In this document: positions 59,037-64,000 of the stretch, one piece after another
How the letters are laid out: the number at the start of each line of letters is the position of its first letter
Position numbering within the stretch: position 1 is the first letter of the stretch
Origin: Aquabacter sediminis
GTDB taxonomy: Bacteria > Pseudomonadota > Alphaproteobacteria > Rhizobiales > Xanthobacteraceae
DNA: 64,000 nt
Direction of reading: 5' to 3'
Assembly: GCF_028863665.1 (NCBI RefSeq)
Contig: NZ_JARBFX010000006.1
Coordinates: forward strand, 62,001-126,000
Position numbers and translations under genes: made by a program
Notes under the pieces: generated by a model
The model's input: only the letters and a program-made list of their open reading frames with translations
The model's database searches: none
What the model was told of the DNA's origin: nothing

Positions 59037-59231
59037 TCACTGCTTGTGCGGCTGATCTTCCTTGATGGCAGCTTCGTGATACCAGCTGCTGCCAAGCACG
59101 GACTTGGTGAGGCCGAGAGCGGCGAGTTCCGCCATCAACTTGTCCTCAGGCTGACGACTGCGCAGGCCGGACCGGCCTCCCGTAGGGAAGGTGTAGATTT
59201 TGGCAGAGCCACTTCCATGGTTCATAGTCAT
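59037..59231 (-). CDS. gstI: DUF2735 protein, GstI-like glutamine synthetase translational inhibitor
   Basis: A 64-residue protein with the DUF2735 pattern: an AKIYTFPTGGRSGLR N-terminal block (residues 10-24) and a GSSWYHEAAIKED C-terminal block (residues 47-59). In Rhizobium a 63-residue protein, GstI, is encoded next to and divergent from glnII, and it represses GSII synthesis after transcription. Size, motif and position here match that arrangement exactly, with glnII starting 582 bp away on the other strand. The ATG at 59231 or 59225 could be used. Assignment is by family and synteny; the inhibitory activity in this organism is inferred. Confidence 0.85.
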   Translation of the reverse strand: MTMNHGSGSAKIYTFPTGGRSGLRSRQPEDKLMAELAALGLTKSVLGSSWYHEAAIKEDQPHKQ

Positions 59232-59648
59232 TCCACTTCGTATGTTTGCCGGATGCCCTCACGAGCATCCCGTTGGAGCTCTTATAGCACGGATACGCCG
59301 AGACGTGCACAGCAAATATCCATCCTTTTGCATAACATGCATGTTTTTTAGGCATGTCTATTTTTGCTGTGCGACATCGGCATCATTCAACACTGACAAG
59401 CTATTGCGAGGCTGTTTTGCGCAGCGCACAGAGGCTTGCCACCTAAATGTTCACTGCACTTTTTTTGTTCCTCAGGCCTCTTGCATTGCGATCACGTTCG
59501 ATGCAGCCGCCTAAACCGCCTGTTTAGCAGGCAAACCGGTGACAAAGCAGGCACATTGCCAAAGCATGAAAGGAAACAGGGGTTTGCTCTCATTCCCCCG
59601 ACCTCGTCGTCGTGCGACGGTCCGCTCTCCCCACGACCAGAGCCGAGT

Positions 59649-59664
59649 TGGCACGCTCTGTGCT
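59649..59664 (+). promoter_or_regulatory. sigma-54 (-24/-12) promoter of glnII
   Basis: TGGCACG-CTCT-GTGCT matches the sigma-54 consensus TGGCACG-N4-TTGC in both invariant GG and GC pairs with correct spacing. It predicts a start near 59675 and a leader of about 140 bases before glnII. The remaining 59232-59813 region is AT-rich, holds no gene, and should carry NtrC sites and the gstI promoter, none of which I could assign with confidence. Confidence 0.82.
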
Positions 59665-59813
59665 TTAGAAGGGTGGTCGCTCGCGACCGAGCACGCCCAT
59701 CGGCGGTCGGCATGCTCCGGGAGGGTTCGGCGGTCACGTTCGGTTCCATGGGGAACTGGATAACGGCTTCAACTTTCCTGGTGCTTCGCGTCATCAGGTT
59801 ATGAGAGAGCGCA

Positions 59814-60848
59814 ATGACGAAGTACAAACTCGAGTACATCTGGCTCGACGGCTACAAGCCGACCCCGAACCTGCGCGGCAAGACGCAGATCAAGGAATTC
59901 GACCACTTCCCCTCGCTGGAAGAGCTTCCCCTGTGGGGCTTCGACGGCTCGTCCACCGAGCAGGCGGAAGGCCGCAGCTCGGACTGCGTGCTGAAGCCGG
60001 TCGCCGTGTATCCCGATCCGGCCCGCAAGAATGGCGCGCTGGTCATGTGCGAAGTGATGATGCCGGATGGCGTCACCCCGCACCCGACCAATGCCCGCGC
60101 CACCATCCTGGACGACGAAGGCGCCTGGTTCGGCTTCGAGCAGGAATACTTCTTCTATAAGGACGGCCGTCCGCTCGGCTTCCCCGAGCACGGCTATCCC
60201 GCGCCGCAGGGCCCCTATTATACGGGCGTCGGCTACAAGAACGTGGGCGACATTGCCCGTGAGATCGTGGAAGAGCATCTCGAGCTCTGCCTCGAAGCCG
60301 GCATCAACCACGAAGGCATCAATGCCGAAGTGGCCAAGGGCCAGTGGGAATTCCAGATTTTCGGCAAGGGCTCCAAGAAGGCCGCTGACGAAGTGTGGAT
60401 GGCCCGCTACCTGCTGCTCCGCCTCACCGAGAAGTATGGCGTGGACATCGAGTTCCACTGCAAGCCGCTCGGCGACACCGACTGGAACGGCTCGGGCATG
60501 CACTGCAACTTCTCCACGAAGTACATGCGCGAAGTCGGCGGCAAGGAATATTTCGAGGCCCTCATGGCGGCCTTCGAGAAGAACCTGCACGACCACATCA
60601 ACGTGTACGGCCCCGACAACCATCTGCGCCTGACCGGCAAGCATGAGACGGCGCCGTGGAACAAGTTCAGCTATGGCGTGGCGGATCGCGGCGCGTCCAT
60701 TCGCGTGCCGCACTCCTTCGTCCGCAACGACTACAAGGGCTATCTTGAGGATCGCCGCCCCAATTCCCAGGGCTGCCCCTACCAGATCGCCTCCCAGGTG
60801 CTGAAGACCATCTCCGAGGTCCCCACCGCCAAGTCCGAAGCCGCCTGA
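59814..60848 (+). CDS. glnII: glutamine synthetase type II (GSII)
   Basis: A 344-residue eukaryotic-type (GSII) glutamine synthetase, which makes glutamine from glutamate, ammonia and ATP. Features are YKLEYIWLDGYKPTPNLRGKT at residues 3-23 (described in parts), LWGFDGSSTEQAEG near 41 and FGFEQEYFFYK near 104. Further motifs are GINHEGINAEVAKGQWEFQI near 163 and the RIxPSF-like VADRGASIRVPHSF near 288. GSII is found mainly in eukaryotes, rhizobia, Frankia and relatives. The sigma-54 promoter upstream predicts NtrC control under nitrogen limitation. The divergent gstI homologue predicts an extra translational control layer. Confidence 0.97.
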   Translation: MTKYKLEYIWLDGYKPTPNLRGKTQIKEFDHFPSLEELPLWGFDGSSTEQAEGRSSDCVLKPVAVYPDPARKNGALVMCEVMMPDGVTPHPTNARATILDDEGAWFGFEQEYFFYKDGRPLGFPEHGYPAPQGPYYTGVGYKNVGDIAREIVEEHLELCLEAGINHEGINAEVAKGQWEFQIFGKGSKKAADEVWMARYLLLRLTEKYGVDIEFHCKPLGDTDWNGSGMHCNFSTKYMREVGGKEYFEALMAAFEKNLHDHINVYGPDNHLRLTGKHETAPWNKFSYGVADRGASIRVPHSFVRNDYKGYLEDRRPNSQGCPYQIASQVLKTISEVPTAKSEAA

Positions 60849-60914
60849 GCGCGGCTCTGGACCCAGCCGGCTCGGCGTCACCGCCCCGGCTGACGGAACC
60901 TGTATGTAAAAAAG

Positions 60915-60949
60915 GACGGCGCGGGCTTCCGCGCCGTCTTTCTTTTTTT
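60915..60949 (+). terminator. intrinsic terminator of glnII
   Basis: GACGGCGCGG (60915-60924) pairs perfectly with CCGCGCCGTC (60929-60938) around a GCTT loop and is followed by TTTCTTTTTTT. This is a textbook rho-independent terminator about 65 bp after the stop. Confidence 0.93.
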
Positions 60950-61136
60950 GGATCAGCGGCGCGTCTTCCCAGCCGGTGGTGCAACGTACGCCGCAGCGGC
61001 GGACTGGCCCTGTCGCAGGTTTGACATCAAAAGGCGGACTCCGCCTCGCTTTCGCCACCAAGCGGGACCACCCATCCGCAGCGCTTTCACGCACCGCAGC
61101 ACCTATGGCCTTCCGTCGGGCGGCTCCGGGTATTAC

Positions 61137-62060
61137 ATGGAGAGCGCCGCAAGCGGGAGCAGCCTGTTGAACTGGATTTCCAACGTCGTTCGCCCGAAGA
61201 TCCGCGACTTCCTCGCCCGTCGCGAGGTGCCGGAGAATTTGTGGGTGAAGTGCCCGGAGACCGGGCAGATGGTCTTCCACAAGGACCTGGAGGCGAACCT
61301 CTTCGTCATCCCCGGCTCCGGCTACCACATGCGCATGGACGCCGCGACGCGCCTGAAGTCCACGTTCGACGACGCGGCCTATGAAGAGGTGACCCTGCCC
61401 GAGGTGGTCACCGACCCGCTGAAATTCCGCGACGAGCGCCGCTATGCTGACCGCCTCAAGGACGCCCGCACCAAGACCGGCATGACCGATGCCGTGAAGG
61501 TGGCGACCGGCATGCTGGAAGGGCTCCCCGTCACCATTGCGGTGCAGGACTTCAACTTCATGGGCGGGTCGCTCGGCATGGCGGCCGGCGAAGCCGTGGT
61601 CACCGGCCTAGAGACCGCGGCCCGCAAGGGCACGCCCTTCATCATCTTCGCGGCCTCGGGCGGCGCGCGCATGCAGGAGGGCATCCTTTCCCTCATGCAG
61701 ATGCCCCGCACCACGGTGGCCATCCAGGAACTGCGCGAAGCCAAGAAGCCCTATATCGTGGTCCTTACCAACCCCACCACAGGCGGCGTCACAGCCTCCT
61801 ATGCCATGTTGGGCGATGTGCAGATCGCCGAGCCCGGCGCGCTCGTTGGCTTCGCCGGCCCCCGCGTCATCGAGCAGACCATCCGCGAGAAGCTGCCCGA
61901 CGGCTTCCAGCGCGCGGAGTATCTGCGCGAGCATGGCATGATCGACATGGTGGTGCATCGCCACCAGATGCGCGAGACGCTGGGCCGGCTCTGCCGGATC
62001 CTGGTGAAGGCTCCCGCCGTTCCGCCCAAGGCGCGCCTGCCGCGCCCGGCGGGCGCATGA
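61137..62060 (+). CDS. accD: acetyl-CoA carboxylase carboxyltransferase subunit beta
   Basis: A 307-residue AccD, which with AccA moves the carboxyl group from biotin to acetyl-CoA in fatty acid synthesis. The carboxyltransferase core has [20 protein letters not shown] near 137-156, [19 protein letters not shown] near 172, and [18 protein letters not shown] near 203. The N-terminal zinc ribbon is degenerate: of the four cysteines, only the first ([10 protein letters not shown]) remains, and the second pair is replaced by VIPGSGYHM. The ATG at 61137 begins the family N-terminus. It is followed by folC, a common alphaproteobacterial pairing. Confidence 0.95.
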   Translation: MESAASGSSLLNWISNVVRPKIRDFLARREVPENLWVKCPETGQMVFHKDLEANLFVIPGSGYHMRMDAATRLKSTFDDAAYEEVTLPEVVTDPLKFRDERRYADRLKDARTKTGMTDAVKVATGMLEGLPVTIAVQDFNFMGGSLGMAAGEAVVTGLETAARKGTPFIIFAASGGARMQEGILSLMQMPRTTVAIQELREAKKPYIVVLTNPTTGGVTASYAMLGDVQIAEPGALVGFAGPRVIEQTIREKLPDGFQRAEYLREHGMIDMVVHRHQMRETLGRLCRILVKAPAVPPKARLPRPAGA

Positions 62061-62096
62061 TTCACCCACACCTTCTGCCCTTGCGAGGCTAGGTCC

Positions 62097-63422
62097 ATGG
62101 CCCTGCCCCGGCGCATCGACGCGCCCGACGCCATATTGGAGCGCCTGTCCGCGCTCCACCCCAAGCGCATCGACCTGTCGCTGGACCGGGTGCACCGCCT
62201 GCTGGAGGCGCTGGGCAACCCGCAGCACCGCCTGCCGCCGGTGGTTCATGTGGCCGGCACCAACGGCAAGGGCTCCACCATCGCCTTCATGCGCGCCGCG
62301 CTGGAAGCGGCGGGGCGGCGCGTGCATGTCTATACCTCCCCCCATCTGGTGCGCTTCAACGAGCGCATCCGCCTGGCCGGTCGCCTGGTGGAAGACGCCC
62401 AGCTCTCCGAGGCGCTCGACCGGGTGGCGGCGGCCAATGACGGGTCGCCCATCACCTTGTTCGAGATCACCACGGTCGCGGCCCTGGTCCTATTCTCGGA
62501 AGTCGCTGCCGACGTCCTGCTGCTGGAAGTGGGCCTCGGCGGCAGGCTGGACGCCACCAATGTGGTGGACGCGCCAGCGGTCAGCGTCATCACGCCTGTC
62601 TCCATCGACCATGTGGACTTCCTCGGTCCCACCGTGGAGCAGATTGCCGGCGAAAAGGCCGGCATCATCAAGCCCCGCGTGCCCGTGGTGCTGGGCGCCC
62701 AGACGCCAGGCGCGCTCAAGGTCATCGAGCGGGTGGCGGCGCGCAGCCGGGCGCCGCTCTTCATCCGCGGTGAGCAATGGACGGTGCATGAGGAAGGCGG
62801 ACGGATCGTCTATGCGGACGAGGACGGACTCCTGGATCTGCCCCGCCCGCGCCTGATGGGTGCCCACCAGATCGACAATGCGGGCCTTGCCGTTGCCGCG
62901 CTGCGGGCCGTGCCCGCTTTGCGCCTGCCTGCCGCCACCATCGAGCAGGGCCTGCGCAATGCCGAATGGCCCGCCCGCATGCAGCGCCTGCCCGCCGGCG
63001 CGCTCACCGCCCGTGCCCCGGCTGGAGTGGAGCTCTGGCTGGATGGGGGCCACAATGCCGCCGGCGGCACCGCCATTGCCGGTGCGCTGGTGGAACTGGA
63101 GGAACGCTACCAGCGCCCCCTGGTGCTTATCGTCGGCATGCTCGGCAGCAAGGATGTGTCCGGCTTCCTGTCCTCCTTCATCGGCCTTGCCCGTGAAGTG
63201 ATCGCCGTGCCCGTGCCGGGCGACCATAAGGGCCTCGCCGCCGAGGACGTGGCCGAAGCTGCCAAGGCGCTCGGCCTTGCCGCCTCCGTCGCGCGCGACG
63301 TGGGCGCGGCCCTCGACCAATTGGGCGAGATCCCCACCCTCCCCCCGCCCCGCGTCCTCATCTGCGGCTCGCTTTACCTGGCGGGCGCAGTGCTGGAGGC
63401 CAACGGCACGCGGCTCGACTGA
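62097..63422 (+). CDS. folC: bifunctional folylpolyglutamate/dihydrofolate synthase
   Basis: A 441-residue Mur-ligase-type ATPase that makes dihydrofolate from dihydropteroate plus glutamate and adds further glutamates. The P-loop HVAGTNGKGSTIAFMRA is near residue 51. The family signature TSPHLVRFNERIRL is near 80, LLEVGLGGRLDATNVV near 142, and SIDHVDFLGPTVEQIAGEKAGIIK near 165-188 (in parts). The LDGGHNAAGG motif is near 316. It lies 36 bp after accD and is likely co-transcribed. Confidence 0.95.
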   Translation: MALPRRIDAPDAILERLSALHPKRIDLSLDRVHRLLEALGNPQHRLPPVVHVAGTNGKGSTIAFMRAALEAAGRRVHVYTSPHLVRFNERIRLAGRLVEDAQLSEALDRVAAANDGSPITLFEITTVAALVLFSEVAADVLLLEVGLGGRLDATNVVDAPAVSVITPVSIDHVDFLGPTVEQIAGEKAGIIKPRVPVVLGAQTPGALKVIERVAARSRAPLFIRGEQWTVHEEGGRIVYADEDGLLDLPRPRLMGAHQIDNAGLAVAALRAVPALRLPAATIEQGLRNAEWPARMQRLPAGALTARAPAGVELWLDGGHNAAGGTAIAGALVELEERYQRPLVLIVGMLGSKDVSGFLSSFIGLAREVIAVPVPGDHKGLAAEDVAEAAKALGLAASVARDVGAALDQLGEIPTLPPPRVLICGSLYLAGAVLEANGTRLD

Positions 63423-63586
63423 GGATTGGGGCGGGCGTCGTCCCGACAGGGCTGCGCCCCGCGCATGGTCTGAGGCGGCAGATGCGCCGCCCGAATTGAT
63501 TTAACTTCGTTCAAAATCGCTCTAAAAGAGCCTCGCTCAAATTGTTGCGCAGGCCATCCTGCGCCGGACATAAAAGGCAAGAGGAC

Positions 63587-64000
63587 ATGCCCCAGTATCG
63601 CTCGCGCACCTCGACCCACGGCCGCAACATGGCGGGAGCCCGCGGACTCTGGCGGGCCACGGGCATGAAGGACGGGGATTTCGGCAAGCCGATCATCGCG
63701 GTGGTGAATTCCTTCACGCAATTCGTGCCCGGCCATGTGCACCTCAAGGATCTCGGCCAGCTGGTGGCCCGCGAGATCGAGAAGGCGGGGGGCGTCGCCA
63801 AGGAATTCAACACCATCGCGGTGGATGACGGCATCGCCATGGGCCATGATGGCATGCTCTATTCGCTGCCCTCCCGCGAGATCATCGCCGACAGCGTGGA
63901 GTACATGGTCAACGCGCACTGCGCCGACGCCATGGTCTGCATCTCCAATTGCGACAAGATCACGCCCGGCATGCTGATGGCCGCCATGCGCCTCAACATC
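63587..64000 (+). CDS. ilvD: dihydroxy-acid dehydratase, 5' part (cut by window end)
   Basis: The first 138 codons of IlvD, the iron-sulfur enzyme that dehydrates dihydroxy acids in valine, leucine and isoleucine synthesis. Seen are [20 protein letters not shown] at the N-terminus, [20 protein letters not shown] near 36, [28 protein letters not shown] near 79 and the cluster-ligand segment [15 protein letters not shown] near 118-132. A GAGG site precedes the ATG. The frame runs off the right edge. The 164 bp after folC contain no other gene. Confidence 0.95.
   Translation, partial: MPQYRSRTSTHGRNMAGARGLWRATGMKDGDFGKPIIAVVNSFTQFVPGHVHLKDLGQLVAREIEKAGGVAKEFNTIAVDDGIAMGHDGMLYSLPSREIIADSVEYMVNAHCADAMVCISNCDKITPGMLMAAMRLNI

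Noticed and set aside
59232..59648. NtrC binding sites upstream of glnII.
   Set aside because: Several half-site-like words (TGCGC, GCACA, TGCAC) occur, but none forms a convincing TGCAC-N-GTGCA dyad by eye. A matrix scan would be needed.

Overview
The window is high-GC DNA that reads as a chromosomal segment of an alphaproteobacterium of the order Hyphomicrobiales (Rhizobiales). Azorhizobium or Xanthobacter-like genomes are my best guess. The clues are gene order and family type: hemC-hemD-mitofilin/Mic60-hemY facing tsaD-gpsA, a type II glutamine synthetase (glnII) divergent from a gstI/DUF2735 gene, an AccD whose zinc ribbon has decayed in the way common in this order, accD-folC, ppdK, and CIRCE-controlled groESL. 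No plasmid, phage, IS or CRISPR signature was seen.

Layout. 0-8.1 kb: a tight eight-gene plus-strand operon for CoA-dependent catabolism (ligase, enoyl-CoA hydratase, SDR, acyl-CoA dehydrogenase, two 3-hydroxyacyl-CoA dehydrogenase-type proteins, an alpha-methylacyl-CoA racemase-type CaiB/BaiF protein, a quinone oxidoreductase). The racemase suggests a branched or cyclic acid substrate. 8.1-11.8 kb: a methyltransferase, a LysR regulator divergent from a small redox pair, an EVE-domain protein and an ABM-domain protein. 11.8-20.7 kb: gpsA-tsaD (minus), hemC-hemD-mic60-hemY and lepA (plus). 20.7-25.3 kb: an NCS1 permease with a start-abutting hairpin and a REP-like repeat, a lipoprotein, and groES-groEL with promoter, CIRCE element and a 72-bp tandem duplication of the groEL 3' end. 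25.3-34.3 kb: an intracellular PHB depolymerase, a MarR-type regulator and a TRAP transporter (minus), divergent from a fused 5-oxoprolinase. The shared intergenic region carries two perfect inverted repeats.

34.5-46.2 kb: a Tlde1-like L,D-transpeptidase, a two-lobed pepsin-like protein, an AIM24-family protein, a histone-deacetylase-family hydrolase, a luciferase-like monooxygenase, OpgC plus an SGNH-like partner, pyruvate phosphate dikinase, a 46-residue DUF3096 protein and an MBL-fold hydrolase. 46.2-55.8 kb: an all-minus-strand sugar/glycan cluster (AGE-family epimerase, HddC-GmhB fusion, HddA kinase, GDP-mannose dehydratase-like SDR, and a 1646-residue methyltransferase/coiled-coil/repeat/GT2/GT4 protein). 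Part of it is clearly more AT-rich, and it ends next to a tRNA-Arg(CCT) gene. 56-64 kb: an M48 lipoprotein protease, a DUF2087 protein, gstI and glnII with a sigma-54 promoter, accD, folC and the 5' part of ilvD.

How the genes fit together: most of the window is core metabolism and housekeeping. The accessory parts are the acyl-CoA operon, the TRAP/5-oxoprolinase divergon and the heptose-glycan cluster. The last is the best candidate for an undescribed system: it appears to make a GDP-activated (possibly 6-deoxy) heptose and supplies one giant multi-domain glycan assembly protein.
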